A stretch of DNA of 64,000 bases, from assembly GCF_014171575.1 (NCBI RefSeq), contig NZ_CP050453.1:2418001-2482000 (forward strand), in the 5' to 3' direction. Below, piece after piece: positions 8,379-17,091 of this stretch (the stretch's first letter is position 1; every line of letters starts with the position of its first letter). The notes below the pieces were generated by a model, which saw only the letters and a program-made list of their open reading frames with translations, ran no database searches and was not told the DNA's origin. The stretch is from Microbacterium sp. Se63.02b. GTDB lineage: Bacteria > Actinomycetota > Actinomycetes > Actinomycetales > Microbacteriaceae. A program made the position numbers and the translations under genes.

Positions 8379-9317
8379 GTGACCGATCGCCTCATGCTGC
8401 TCGACACCGCCAGCCTCTACTTCCGCGCGTTCTACGGAGTGCCCGACAAGGTCACGGCACCCGACGGCTCGCCGATCAACGCGGCCCGTGGTCTGCTCGA
8501 CATCATCGCGAAGCTCGTCACCCTCTACGAGCCGACGCACGTCGTCGCCTGCTGGGACGACGACTGGCGTCCACAGTGGCGTGTCGACCTCATTCCCAGC
8601 TACAAGACGCACCGTGTCGTCGAGGTCGTGGTCAGCGGACCCGACGTCGAAGAGGTCCCCGATCCGCTGGAGGCGCAGATCCCCCTCATCCGCCAGACAC
8701 TCGCCGCCATCGGCATCCCGATCGTCGGCGTTGCGGAGCACGAGGCGGACGATGTGATCGGCACGCTCGCGACCGACGCCACGATGCCCGTAGACATCGT
8801 CACCGGCGACCGCGATCTGTTCCAGCTCGTGGACGATGCGCGCGACGTCCGCGTCATCTACACGGCACGCGGAATGAGCAACCTCGAGATCGTGACCGAC
8901 GCCACCGTCGTCGCGAAGTACGGTGTGCTCCCGTCGCAGTACGCCGACTTCGCGACGCTGCGCGGCGATGCGTCCGACGGTCTGCCCGGCGTGGCGGGTG
9001 TGGGTGAGAAGACAGCGGCCACTCTCCTCCAGACGCACGGCGACCTGGAAGGCATCCGTGCCGCAGCCGAAGCGGGCGAGGGTATGAGTGCGGGCGTCCG
9101 GGCGAAGGTCCTCGCGGCATCCGCGTACCTCGACGTCGCCCCGACCGTGGTCGCTGTGGCCACTTCCCTTCCGATCACGGCACCCGACGTCCCGCTGCGA
9201 GTACTCGACCCCGCCGAGGCCGACGCGGCTTCCGCCCTCGCGGAGAAGTGGAATCTCGGCAGTTCGATGACGCGCGCAGTCACCGCGATAGCGAAAGCTG
9301 CCCTCCCGACCGGCTGA
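8379..9317 (+). CDS. Stand-alone 5'-3' exonuclease (FEN/PolI-N family)
   Basis: 312 residues homologous to the N-terminal 5' nuclease domain of DNA polymerase I. The acidic metal cluster is visible: LLDTAS at the N-terminus, DDDW, EHEADDVIGTLA and VTGDRDLFQLVDD. The helix-three-turn arch and the H3TH motif LRGDASDGLPGVAGVGEKTA follow; the latter binds duplex DNA. It would process flaps or RNA primers. Free-standing copies occur beside a full-length PolI in many actinobacteria. The start is GTG 8379, supported by the close -10 box. It is convergent with the PHP gene downstream. Confidence 0.9.
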   Translation: MTDRLMLLDTASLYFRAFYGVPDKVTAPDGSPINAARGLLDIIAKLVTLYEPTHVVACWDDDWRPQWRVDLIPSYKTHRVVEVVVSGPDVEEVPDPLEAQIPLIRQTLAAIGIPIVGVAEHEADDVIGTLATDATMPVDIVTGDRDLFQLVDDARDVRVIYTARGMSNLEIVTDATVVAKYGVLPSQYADFATLRGDASDGLPGVAGVGEKTAATLLQTHGDLEGIRAAAEAGEGMSAGVRAKVLAASAYLDVAPTVVAVATSLPITAPDVPLRVLDPAEADAASALAEKWNLGSSMTRAVTAIAKAALPTG

Positions 9318-9334
9318 CTCTCGGACCGGCGGCG

Positions 9335-10321
9335 TCAACCCGCCCAGGCGAGCAGACGCTCGAGGCCCCAGGTCGTCACGATCCGCGAGACGGGGACGCC
9401 GGCCCGCTCGGCCCGCTCGGCGCCGTGATCGAGAAGCGAGAGCTGCCCAGGGGCATGCGCATCCGAGTCGATCGAGAACAGGCAGCCCGCTTCGAGGGCG
9501 ATGGCGATCAGCTCATCCGGCGGGTCCTGCCGCTCCGGACGTGAGTTGATCTCGACGGCGACACCGTTCTCGGCGCACGCGGCGAACACCGCCGCCGCGT
9601 CGAACGCGGAGGGAGGACGTGTGCCACGATCGCCTTGCACCAGACGGCCTGTGCAGTGCCCGAGGACGTTCACCCGCGGGTGAGAGACAGCCGCGATCAT
9701 CCGCGCCGTCATCGGCCGGGCGTCCATGCGCAACTTGGAATGGACCGAGGCCACGACGATGTCGAGTTCTGCCAGCAGGGCGTCTTCCTGGTCGAGGGCA
9801 CCGTCTTCGAGGATGTCGACCTCGATCCCCGCGAGGAGTGTGAATCCTTCGCCGGACTCCGCCCGCACCAGCGGGATCTGCTCACGGAGACGCTCGGCCG
9901 AGAGTCCTCGTGCGACGCGCAGCCGGGGCGAATGGTCCGTGATCGCCTGGTACTCGTGTCCCTGGGCTCGCGCTGCGGCGGCCATCACCGAGATCGGCGT
10001 CGTGCCATCCGACCAGTCGGTGTGCGCATGCAGATCGCCGCGCAGCTTGGCGCGAAGCGCCGAGACCCGCTCGGGCTCGACGTCACCGCGCAATTCGACC
10101 AGGTAGTCGGGGACCTGTCCGGCCTGCGCCTGTCGGATCACGGCGAACGTGGATTCGCCGATCCCCTTTGCCGCGCGCAGCCTCGTGGGATCCGCCGTGA
10201 TGTCGTCGGGCAGATCCTGGAAGGTGGCTGCCGCCTGCCGGAACGCCTTCGCGCGGTACCGCGACGCGCGCTCGCGCTCCAACAAGGAGGCGATCTCGAG
10301 CAACGCGTCGACGGGATCCAT
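9335..10321 (-). CDS. PHP-domain phosphoesterase with N-terminal helix-hairpin-helix
   Basis: 328 residues. The first 60-70 resemble the HhH region of family-X polymerases (DPTRLRAAKGIGESTFAVI). A complete PHP metal-dependent phosphoesterase domain follows, with the histidine/aspartate clusters DLHAHTDWSDGTT, AITDHS, GIEVDIL, VASVHSK, VLGHCTGR and DSDAH. It resembles the PolX C-terminal PHP module without the polymerase core. Likely a nuclease or phosphatase acting on DNA ends, but the substrate is unproven. ATG 10321 lies three bases after the trpD stop, so it is probably co-transcribed with trpD. Confidence 0.85.
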   Translation of the reverse strand: MDPVDALLEIASLLERERASRYRAKAFRQAAATFQDLPDDITADPTRLRAAKGIGESTFAVIRQAQAGQVPDYLVELRGDVEPERVSALRAKLRGDLHAHTDWSDGTTPISVMAAAARAQGHEYQAITDHSPRLRVARGLSAERLREQIPLVRAESGEGFTLLAGIEVDILEDGALDQEDALLAELDIVVASVHSKLRMDARPMTARMIAAVSHPRVNVLGHCTGRLVQGDRGTRPPSAFDAAAVFAACAENGVAVEINSRPERQDPPDELIAIALEAGCLFSIDSDAHAPGQLSLLDHGAERAERAGVPVSRIVTTWGLERLLAWAG

Positions 10322-10324
10322 GAC

Positions 10325-11395
10325 TCACCCCTGCGGTGTCGCCAGCTCGCGGCTCACATCGATCCACTGATCGAGCTTCGCGAGCGCACTGCCGTCATCG
10401 ACCGCTGCCGTCGCCTTGTCGTACCCGTCGCGCAGACGCTCGAGGATAGGTCGCTGCACCTGCCCGGCGTCTTGGGACAGTTCGAAAGCGACGATGCCCG
10501 CTGCCGCGTTCAACAGCACGATGTCGCGCACAGGCCCGGTCTCGCCCGCGAGCGTGCGCCGGAGGATCTCCGCATTGTGCTGCGGCGACCCTCCGATGAG
10601 GTCGGCGAGGTCGGCGATCGGGATGCCCAGGTCGCGAGGGTCCAGGTCGTGCTCGTGGATGTCGCCTCGAGTGACCTCCCAGATACGGCTGTGCCCCGTC
10701 GTCGTGAGTTCGTCCAGGCCGTCGTCACCGCGGAACACGAGCGCGGTCGCGCCGCGTGTGCGGAAGACGCCCGTGATCAGCGGAACGCGCTCGATCTGCG
10801 CCACGCCGACGGCATTGGCCTCGGCACGCGCCGGGTTGCACAGCGGCCCGAGCATGTTGAAGACCGTCGGAACGCCGAGCTCGGCGCGCACGGGACCTGC
10901 GTGTTTGAAACCGGGGTGGAACGCACCCGCCCAGGCGAACGTGATCCCGGTGCGGTCGAGGATGGATGCCACCGCAGCAGGATCGAGCGAGAGCTCGAGA
11001 CCGAGGGCCCCGAGGACATCGGAGGAACCTGAAGCGGAGCTCGCGGCACGGTTGCCGTGCTTGACGACCGGTACCCCGGTCGCGCCGATGATGATGGCGG
11101 CCGTGGTGGAGACGTTCACCGTGCCGACACGGTCGCCGCCGGTTCCGACGATGTCGAGCACGTCGGGGGAAACCGGAAGCGGCACGGCCGCCTCGAGGAT
11201 GGCATCGCGGAACCCGACGATCTCGTCGATCGTCTCCCCCTTCCCGCGGAGGGCGACCAGGAAGCCTGCGAGTTGCGCCTCACTCACGCTGCCCTGCATG
11301 ATCTGACGCATCGCCCACGTGGACTCCCACACGCTGAGATCGCGACGCTCCAGCAACGAGGTGAGCACATCGGACCAGGTCAGCGAATCAGCCAT
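10325..11395 (-). CDS. trpD: Anthranilate phosphoribosyltransferase
   Basis: Second step of tryptophan synthesis: transfers phosphoribose from PRPP to anthranilate in the cytoplasm. The PRPP-loop motif GTGGD is at residues 84-88 and KHGNRAASS at 112-120; the anthranilate-site stretch FNMLGPLCNPA is also intact. Length is 356 residues. ATG 11395 is chosen over the longer in-frame option because TAGGAT lies seven bases before it and the N-terminus MADSLTWSD fits the family. It is divergent from ctaE, the same pairing as Rv2192c/Rv2193 in M. tuberculosis. No other trp gene is in the window. Confidence 0.96.
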   Translation of the reverse strand: MADSLTWSDVLTSLLERRDLSVWESTWAMRQIMQGSVSEAQLAGFLVALRGKGETIDEIVGFRDAILEAAVPLPVSPDVLDIVGTGGDRVGTVNVSTTAAIIIGATGVPVVKHGNRAASSASGSSDVLGALGLELSLDPAAVASILDRTGITFAWAGAFHPGFKHAGPVRAELGVPTVFNMLGPLCNPARAEANAVGVAQIERVPLITGVFRTRGATALVFRGDDGLDELTTTGHSRIWEVTRGDIHEHDLDPRDLGIPIADLADLIGGSPQHNAEILRRTLAGETGPVRDIVLLNAAAGIVAFELSQDAGQVQRPILERLRDGYDKATAAVDDGSALAKLDQWIDVSRELATPQG

Positions 11396-11402
11396 GTGTG
11401 CG

Positions 11403-11408
11403 ATCCTA
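11403..11408 (-). promoter_or_regulatory. -10 box TAGGAT for leaderless trpD mRNA
   Basis: TANNNT hexamer on the minus strand, seven bases before ATG 11395. It replaces a Shine-Dalgarno as the start signal. Confidence 0.55.
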
Positions 11409-11504
11409 TCGGCGCGGAGAAAACATGCAGATGCATCCGCAGGCATGCGCGCGCGGGCCTCACCCCCTGTTTCCCGCGGATTCACCGGGTATTCGCAGTG
11501 TTTT

Positions 11505-11520
11505 CTTAGGGTCCCCTAAG
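11505..11520. promoter_or_regulatory. Palindrome CTTAGGG-TC-CCCTAAG upstream of ctaE
   Basis: A perfect 7-2-7 palindrome centred about 75 bases before the proposed ctaE transcription start, in the 192-base trpD/ctaE divergent region. Its TTAGG/CCTAA half-sites resemble those of DtxR-type iron operators, but the spacing is too short for that consensus. It may bind a regulator of respiratory genes. Confidence 0.45.
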
Positions 11521-11575
11521 TCATCCGCAGCCAAAACAACGGCCTCCGGTGCAAGAATCACGCTCGAGGATCGGC

Positions 11576-11581
11576 CATAAT
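11576..11581 (+). promoter_or_regulatory. -10 box CATAAT for leaderless ctaE mRNA
   Basis: Near-consensus -10 hexamer followed by GGAGGG and GTG 11588. The GGAGGG is too close to the start codon to act as Shine-Dalgarno, so a leaderless transcript beginning at 11588 is more likely. Confidence 0.55.
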
Positions 11582-11587
11582 GGAGGG

Positions 11588-12241
11588 GTGACGACCTCAG
11601 CGACGTATGCCCCGGCGGCGAGAACGATCAAGCGGCCCAACCCGGTAGCTGTCGGCACCATTGTGTGGCTCGGCAGTGAGGTGATGTTCTTCGCGGGACT
11701 CTTCGCGATCTACTTCACCCTCCGCAGCACCTCACCGGAGCTGTGGGCCGACCGGACCGAGCTGCTGAACGTCCCGTTCGCCGCAGTGAACACGGCGATC
11801 CTCGTCCTCTCCTCGTTCACGTGCCAGATGGGCGTGTTCGCGGCAGAAGACCTGCAGCCGTACAAGATCGGCAAGGGCCAGAAGAACGGCGCCGGCCGAC
11901 GTCGCCTGTTCGGCTGGGGAATGGTCGAGTGGTTCTTCCTCACCTTCGCCCTCGGCGCGATCTTCGTCTCGGGCCAGGTCTGGGAGTACGCCCAGCTGGT
12001 CGCTGAAGGCATGCCCATCAACGCCGACTCCTACGCATCCGCGTTCTACCTGACGACCGGCTTCCACGCCCTGCACGTCACGGGCGGCCTGGTCGCGTTC
12101 CTGCTCGTCATCGGCCGCGCATACGCCGTCAAGAACTTCCGGCACAAGGAGGCGACCTCCTCGATCGTGGTGTCCTACTACTGGCACTTCGTCGACGTCG
12201 TCTGGATCGTGCTGTTCCTCGTTATCTACTTCCTGAAATAA
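11588..12241 (+). CDS. ctaE: Cytochrome c oxidase subunit III
   Basis: 217-residue membrane subunit of the aa3 oxidase, with five hydrophobic spans, for example [19 protein letters not shown] and [15 protein letters not shown]. The family glutamate and histidine are in QVWEYAQL and [12 protein letters not shown] 11588 is chosen over the longer in-frame start at 11549 because of the adjacent -10 box and because [18 protein letters not shown] matches the usual N-terminus. It heads the ctaE-qcrCAB cluster and is followed 20 bases later by qcrC, so the oxidase and the bc1 complex are made together, consistent with a respiratory supercomplex. Confidence 0.95.
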   Translation: MTTSATYAPAARTIKRPNPVAVGTIVWLGSEVMFFAGLFAIYFTLRSTSPELWADRTELLNVPFAAVNTAILVLSSFTCQMGVFAAEDLQPYKIGKGQKNGAGRRRLFGWGMVEWFFLTFALGAIFVSGQVWEYAQLVAEGMPINADSYASAFYLTTGFHALHVTGGLVAFLLVIGRAYAVKNFRHKEATSSIVVSYYWHFVDVVWIVLFLVIYFLK

Positions 12242-12261
12242 GAGCGGAGCTGATCCCCGAG

Positions 12262-13062
12262 ATGGCACGAGAGAAGAAGCGCCGTTCCCGCGGTCGTCGC
12301 AGCCCTTTGGCGGCGGCCGCCCTCATCGGCGCAGGCCTCATGATCACGGGCGCGGTGTATGCCGGCACGACCGCCGCGTTCGCTGCGTCCGACACGCAGA
12401 CCGCATCGACCCAGTTGACGGTCGAAGACGGCGAGAAGCTGTTCCAGGCGAACTGTGCGACCTGTCACGGTCTCGACCTGCAGGGAACGGCCAACGGCCC
12501 CAGCCTCTACGGCGTGGGTGAGCTGGCCACCGAGTTCCAGCTGTCGACCGGCCGCATGCCGCTGCAGATGCAGGGGCCGCAGGCACCGCAGAAGGCACCG
12601 CAGTTCACGGAAGACCAGATCCTGGCGATCTCTTCGTTCGTGCAGTCGGAGGCACCCGGTCCGACGTTCCCGTCCGACCACCTCCTCGACGGCAAGGGCG
12701 ATGTCGCGAACGGCGCGGAGTTGTTCCGTGTCAACTGCGCGATGTGCCACAACGTGGCTGCCGCCGGTGGAGCGCTCACCGAGGGCAAGTACGCTCCGGG
12801 ACTCAGCGAGACCAGCGCACTGCACATGTACGCGGCCATGGTCACCGGCCCGCAGAACATGCCGGTCTTCGGCGACATGAACCTGTCCGACGAGGACAAG
12901 CGCGACATCATCTCGGCGCTGCTCTTCCAGCAGCAGTCCGTGCAGATCGGCGGATTCTCGCTCGGTTCGCTCGGCCCGGTCTCCGAGGGCCTGTTCGTCT
13001 GGATCTTCGGAATCGGCGCGCTCGTCGCCATCACCGTGTGGATCACGGCGAAGTCCAACTGA
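12262..13062 (+). CDS. qcrC: bc1 complex diheme cytochrome c subunit
   Basis: 266 residues with a basic N-terminus, a membrane or signal segment at about 17-42, two c-type haem sites CATCH (Cys65, Cys68, His69) and CAMCH (Cys159, Cys162, His163), and a C-terminal anchor (LFVWIFGIGALVAITVWI). As in other actinobacteria this fused diheme protein replaces soluble cytochrome c and carries electrons from the Rieske centre to the CuA site of the oxidase. Candidate axial methionines lie in GRMPLQ and NMPVFGD. Starts ATG 12262, with GCGGAGCTGATCCCCGAG upstream. Confidence 0.96.
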   Translation: MAREKKRRSRGRRSPLAAAALIGAGLMITGAVYAGTTAAFAASDTQTASTQLTVEDGEKLFQANCATCHGLDLQGTANGPSLYGVGELATEFQLSTGRMPLQMQGPQAPQKAPQFTEDQILAISSFVQSEAPGPTFPSDHLLDGKGDVANGAELFRVNCAMCHNVAAAGGALTEGKYAPGLSETSALHMYAAMVTGPQNMPVFGDMNLSDEDKRDIISALLFQQQSVQIGGFSLGSLGPVSEGLFVWIFGIGALVAITVWITAKSN

Positions 13063-13098
13063 CGCTTATTCATCGAAGAGGAACGTACGAGGAGCACC

Positions 13099-14175
13099 AT
13101 GGCACACGACGACGACTCGCAGGCTCTTGACAGGGCCTACCAGCCCTCTCCGGGGCTGGGTGTCGCAGTCAGCGATCCCGTGCAGAACCCCGGTCTTCCG
13201 CCGCATCGCGAGCGGATGACCGACAAGGACCCGCGCGCTGAGAAGGCCGCTGTCCGCACCGTCTACACGCTGTTCTACCTCTCGCTCGCCGGCAGCATCT
13301 GGGCGGTCGCCGCCTACATGCTGTTCCCGATCGAGAGCGGCGCGCTCATCGACATCCGGCAGAACAACCTCTTCATCGGGCTCGGCATCGCTCTCGCGCT
13401 GCTCGCACTCGGCATCGGCGCGATCCACTGGTCGAAGGCGCTCATGTCCGACAAGGAGCACATCGAGCACCGCCACCCGACGCGGGGCAAGGACTCGACG
13501 CGCGAGGCCGCCATCAAGGCGTTCGCCGACGCGAACGAGGAGTCCGGCTTCGGACGCCGCACGGTGATCCGCAACTCCCTGTTCGCGGCGATCGTCGCAT
13601 CGATCATCCCTGGCGTCACGCTGTTCCGCGGCCTGGCCCCGCACTCGACGCCCGACGACCCCACAGCAGGAGACCCGGTCGTGCTGCTCAAGCACACGAT
13701 GTGGGAGAAGGGCGCGCGACTGGTCCGCGACCCGGACGGCACGCCCATCCGCGCCGCGGACGTGACCCTCGGGTCGGCGTTCCACGTGATCCCGGAAGAT
13801 CTCGCCACCCTCAGCCACCACGACGGCTACCTCGAAGAAAAGGCGAAGGCCATCGTCCTGATGATGCGCCTGCGCCCCGAGCAGCTGATCGAGGCCGAGG
13901 ACCGCAAGGACTGGTCCTACGACGGCATCGTCGCGTACTCCAAGGTCTGCACGCACGTCGGATGCCCCGTGGCTCTGTACGAGCAGCAGACCCACCACCT
14001 CCTGTGCCCGTGCCACCAGTCGCAGTTCGACGTCACGGACCACGCAAAGGTCATCTTCGGCCCCGCGGCTCGTCCGCTGCCGCAGCTGCCCATCACCGTC
14101 GATGACGAGGGCTACCTGGTCGCACGAAGCGACTTCACGGAACCCGTCGGCCCGAGCTTCTGGGAGCGCCATTGA
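13099..14175 (+). CDS. qcrA: bc1 complex Rieske iron-sulfur subunit
   Basis: 358 residues. Three membrane spans are visible at about 54-74, 88-108 and 156-175, the actinobacterial pattern. The 2Fe-2S site is complete: CTHVGC (Cys284, His286; Cys289 for the disulfide) and CPCHQSQF (Cys303, His306; Cys305 for the disulfide). It accepts electrons from quinol at the Qo site and passes them to QcrC. GAGGAG lies six bases before ATG 13099. The stop overlaps the qcrB start. Confidence 0.96.
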   Translation: MAHDDDSQALDRAYQPSPGLGVAVSDPVQNPGLPPHRERMTDKDPRAEKAAVRTVYTLFYLSLAGSIWAVAAYMLFPIESGALIDIRQNNLFIGLGIALALLALGIGAIHWSKALMSDKEHIEHRHPTRGKDSTREAAIKAFADANEESGFGRRTVIRNSLFAAIVASIIPGVTLFRGLAPHSTPDDPTAGDPVVLLKHTMWEKGARLVRDPDGTPIRAADVTLGSAFHVIPEDLATLSHHDGYLEEKAKAIVLMMRLRPEQLIEAEDRKDWSYDGIVAYSKVCTHVGCPVALYEQQTHHLLCPCHQSQFDVTDHAKVIFGPAARPLPQLPITVDDEGYLVARSDFTEPVGPSFWERH

Positions 14176-15989
14176 GCACCGCAACGCTGTCCAAAGAGGA
14201 CAAGGACACCAAGGCGCCCCTCGGCGGTCGCTTCGTCGGTGCCGCGTCGAACTACATCGATGAGCGCACCAGCCTCTCGGGCTTCGTCAAGGAGCTCGGG
14301 CGCAAGATCTTCCCGGACCACTGGTCCTTCATGCTGGGCGAGATCGCGCTGTGGAGCTTCGTCGTCGTGTTCCTCTCCGGAACCTTCCTGACGTTCTTCT
14401 TCCAGGCGTCGATGGTCGAGACCCACTACACCGGGGCCTATGCGCCCATGCGCGGCATCGAAATGTCCGCGGCGCTCGAGTCATCGCTGCACATCTCCTT
14501 CGACCTGCGCGGCGGGCTGCTCGTCCGTCAGATCCACCACTGGGCGGCGCTCGTCTTCATCGCGGGTATCGGCGTGCACATGCTCCGCGTGTTCTTCACC
14601 GGAGCGTTCCGCAAGCCGCGTGAGCTCAACTGGGTCATCGGCTTCATCCTGTTCATCCTCGCGATGGCAGAGGGCTTCACCGGCTACTCGCTCCCCGACG
14701 ACCTGCTCTCGGGTAACGGCCTCCGCATCATCGACGGCATGATCAAGGGTCTCCCCCTGATCGGAACCTGGACCTCGTTCCTCCTCTTCGGCGGCGAGTT
14801 CCCCGGAACCGACATCGTGGGGCGTCTCTACACGCTGCACATCCTGCTGCTGCCGATGCTCGTCATCGCGCTGATCGTCGTGCACCTGATGCTCATGATC
14901 ATCAACAAGCACACGCAGTTCGCCGGCCCCGGTCGCACGAACGACAACGTCGTCGGCTACCCGATGATGCCGGTGTACATGTCGAAGATGGGCGGGTACC
15001 TGTTCATCGTCTTCGGTGTGATCGTGCTGATCGCGACGTTCTTCCAGATCAACCCGATCTGGAACTACGGCCCGTACGACCCGTCCCCCGTCTCGGCCGG
15101 TACACAGCCTGACTGGTACATCGGTTTCGCCGATGGTGCGTTGCGTCTGGCCCCGTCGAACTGGGACATCGTGTTCCTCGACCGCACCTGGTCGTTCGGC
15201 ATCATCGCGCCGGTCCTGGTCCTCGGCCTCTTCATCGTCGTCGTCGCGATCTACCCCTTCATCGAAGCGTGGGTCACCGGCGACAAGCGTGAGCACCACC
15301 TGGCCCAGCGTCCCCGCAACGCGGCGACGCGCACCGCGATCGGCGTCGCCGGCGTCATCTTCTACGCCGTCCTCTGGGCAGCAGCCTCGTCCGACCTCAT
15401 CGCGACGCACTTCATGCTCACGATGGAGGGAGTGATCCACACCCTCCAGGCACTGCTCTTCCTCGGCCCGATCCTCGGCTACTTCGTCACGAAGCGCATC
15501 TGCATCGCGCTGCAGAAGAAGGACCGTGAGATCGTGCTGCACGGATACGAGTCGGGCCGCATCGTCCGCCTCCCCGGCGGCGAGTTCATCGAAGTGCACC
15601 AGCCGGTCGACAAGTACGACCGCTGGAAGCTCATCGACGTCGACGGTTACGAGCCCCTCGTGGTTCGCCCGAACGCCAAGGGACGCATTCCGTGGACGGA
15701 GAACCTCCGCTCCTCGATCTCCCGCTGGTTCTTCGAGGACCGTCTCGCGCCGCTCACGCAGGCAGAGGTCGAAGCCGCCGACGCGCACCAGCACCACGTC
15801 ACCGCTCACAACGACGAGACCGAGGCCGCGGAGATCCAGGGCGCTCACGAGCGCGCGGGCTTCCCCGACGCTCCCCTCACGGTGGATGAGACGCACGTCG
15901 ACGAGACGCCGAACACCCCCAGCACGGTGATCGCCACCGAGCCGGTGAAGAAGCCTCGTCGCAAGAACACGGAAGAGGATGGCGAGTAG
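14172..15989 (+). CDS. qcrB: bc1 complex cytochrome b subunit
   Basis: 605 residues. The eight-span cytochrome b core contains the haem-ligating histidines in IHHWAALVFIAGIGVHMLR-type and LHILLLPMLVIALIVVHL segments. The Qo-site motif reads PDWY where mitochondrial proteins have PEWY. A roughly 170-residue cytoplasmic C-terminal extension, rich in charged residues, follows the last spans, as in actinobacterial QcrB. The start is TTG 14172, whose TTGA overlaps the qcrA stop, indicating coupled translation. QcrB is the established target of Q203-type (telacebec) inhibitors in mycobacteria. Confidence 0.96.
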   Translation: MSTATLSKEDKDTKAPLGGRFVGAASNYIDERTSLSGFVKELGRKIFPDHWSFMLGEIALWSFVVVFLSGTFLTFFFQASMVETHYTGAYAPMRGIEMSAALESSLHISFDLRGGLLVRQIHHWAALVFIAGIGVHMLRVFFTGAFRKPRELNWVIGFILFILAMAEGFTGYSLPDDLLSGNGLRIIDGMIKGLPLIGTWTSFLLFGGEFPGTDIVGRLYTLHILLLPMLVIALIVVHLMLMIINKHTQFAGPGRTNDNVVGYPMMPVYMSKMGGYLFIVFGVIVLIATFFQINPIWNYGPYDPSPVSAGTQPDWYIGFADGALRLAPSNWDIVFLDRTWSFGIIAPVLVLGLFIVVVAIYPFIEAWVTGDKREHHLAQRPRNAATRTAIGVAGVIFYAVLWAAASSDLIATHFMLTMEGVIHTLQALLFLGPILGYFVTKRICIALQKKDREIVLHGYESGRIVRLPGGEFIEVHQPVDKYDRWKLIDVDGYEPLVVRPNAKGRIPWTENLRSSISRWFFEDRLAPLTQAEVEAADAHQHHVTAHNDETEAAEIQGAHERAGFPDAPLTVDETHVDETPNTPSTVIATEPVKKPRRKNTEEDGE

Positions 15990-16003
15990 CCACTCCTCCT
16001 CCT

Positions 16004-16039
16004 GAAGAAGGCCCCGTCCGCGCGGACGGGGCCTTCTTC
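16004..16039 (+). terminator. Intrinsic terminator after qcrB
   Basis: A perfect 18-base-pair hairpin (arms GAAGAAGGCCCCGTCCGC and its complement, no spare loop bases) begins 15 bases after the qcrB stop and ends in TTC-rich sequence. It closes the ctaE-qcrCAB transcription unit. Confidence 0.9.
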
Positions 16040-16065
16040 GTCTCCGAGGGTGAAAGGATCGGACC

Positions 16066-16470
16066 ATGCCTTCCGTCGTCCAACTGCTCCGCGCCGACAC
16101 CCTCGCCGATGCCCCCTATGCATACGCTGCCACCGCACCGGCAGGATCTCGCCTGATCTTCCTCGCCGGCGCCTGCCCCCTGGAGGATGACGGGACGACG
16201 ACGGCGCCGGGCGACTACGCCGCGCAGGCCGCCCGGTGCATCGTGACGCTCACGGCCGCTCTGCACGCCGCGGGTGCGACCCTCACCGACGTGATCAGCA
16301 CGCGCGTCCTGGTGGCATCCTCCCGACAGTCCGACCTAGTCGCGGCGTGGGATGTGGTCCAAGAGGCGTTCGACTCCCACGACGTCCCCAGCACGCTGTT
16401 GGGCGTCACCGTACTCGGCTACGACGATCAGCTCGTCGAGATCGAAGCGATCGCGGCCGTGGCGGAGTGA
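16066..16470 (+). CDS. RidA family protein (enamine/imine deaminase-like)
   Basis: 134-residue YjgF/YER057c/UK114 fold. Family features are LIFLAGACPLEDDG, the helix DYAAQAARCIVTLTAALHAAG and STRVLVASS, which holds the arginine at the position that binds substrate carboxylate in RidA. RidA proteins hydrolyse reactive enamines such as 2-aminoacrylate released by PLP enzymes; the exact subgroup here is uncertain. AAAGGA lies upstream of ATG 16066. The stop is embedded in the start of the following GNAT gene, so the two are co-translated. Confidence 0.88.
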   Translation: MPSVVQLLRADTLADAPYAYAATAPAGSRLIFLAGACPLEDDGTTTAPGDYAAQAARCIVTLTAALHAAGATLTDVISTRVLVASSRQSDLVAAWDVVQEAFDSHDVPSTLLGVTVLGYDDQLVEIEAIAAVAE

Positions 16471-17009
16471 CGATGGTGTTCCGCGTGCGTCCCGCCTCCC
16501 CTTCCGACGAGGACGCAACCGGACGGATCGAGGTGGCCGCCGACACAGTGCTCATCGATCGATTCGGTGCGTTGGACTGGCCTCCCCCGACTCCGCCGCA
16601 GGAGCGCACCGCGGCGCCCGGCTTCGTGCTCGTCGCCGAGACCATCGAGACGACCGATGCGACCGATGCGGCCGGTGCGAAGGATGCGACGGTCGTGGGC
16701 TTCGTGCACGTGCTCGAGATCGACGGTCACGCGCACCTCGAACAGCTCTCCGTCTTGCCTTCTCATGGACGGCGTGGCATCGGCCGTCGACTCGTCGAGG
16801 CCGCGCTGGCGGAGGCTCGACGCCGCGGACACCCCCGTGTCTCGCTGCGGACCTATGCTGACGTGCCGTGGAACGCGCCGTTCTACGCCTCGTGCGGCTT
16901 CATCGTGACCGAACCTGACACCCCGCTGCTTCGCAGCCTGATCCGGATCGAGACCGATCTCGGCCTCTTCGAACACGGTCACCGTGTGCAGATGACCGCT
17001 GTGCTGTGA
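16467..17009 (+). CDS. GNAT family N-acetyltransferase
   Basis: 180 residues from GTG 16467 (GTGA overlaps the RidA stop; ATG 16473 is an alternative). The acetyl-CoA-binding motif A is LEQLSVLPSHGRRGIGRRLV, followed by PWNAPFYASCGFIV, the usual motif B. Substrate unknown. A low-complexity stretch at about residues 65-75 (TDATDAAGAKDAT), coded by near-repeats of GATGCG/GACC, looks like a small repeat expansion in a loop before strand VVGFVHV. Confidence 0.87.
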   Translation: MTMVFRVRPASPSDEDATGRIEVAADTVLIDRFGALDWPPPTPPQERTAAPGFVLVAETIETTDATDAAGAKDATVVGFVHVLEIDGHAHLEQLSVLPSHGRRGIGRRLVEAALAEARRRGHPRVSLRTYADVPWNAPFYASCGFIVTEPDTPLLRSLIRIETDLGLFEHGHRVQMTAVL

Positions 17010-17079
17010 GTGCCTCGAACTGACCGGAATCGCACCCGCGACGGCAGTAAAGTGCTCGAGGCCTGCGGCCGCCCCGTCA

Positions 17080-17085
17080 TAGGCT
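17080..17085 (+). promoter_or_regulatory. -10 box TAGGCT for leaderless rhodanese mRNA
   Basis: TANNNT hexamer, six bases, then ATG 17092. The intervening GAGGCC is too close to the start codon to serve as a normal ribosome binding site. Confidence 0.45.
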
Positions 17086-17091
17086 GAGGCC

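Noticed and set aside
11505..11520. Iron-regulator (DtxR/IdeR) box before ctaE
   Set aside because: Half-sites TTAGG/CCTAA are present, but only four bases separate them; the DtxR consensus needs about nine. Kept as an unassigned palindrome.
17012..17062. Seven-base arms GCCTCGA/TCGAGGC around 37 bases, resembling a tRNA remnant (GGAATCGCACCC)
   Set aside because: Too short for a tRNA, the T-arm does not pair properly, and no anticodon stem can be drawn. It may be chance.
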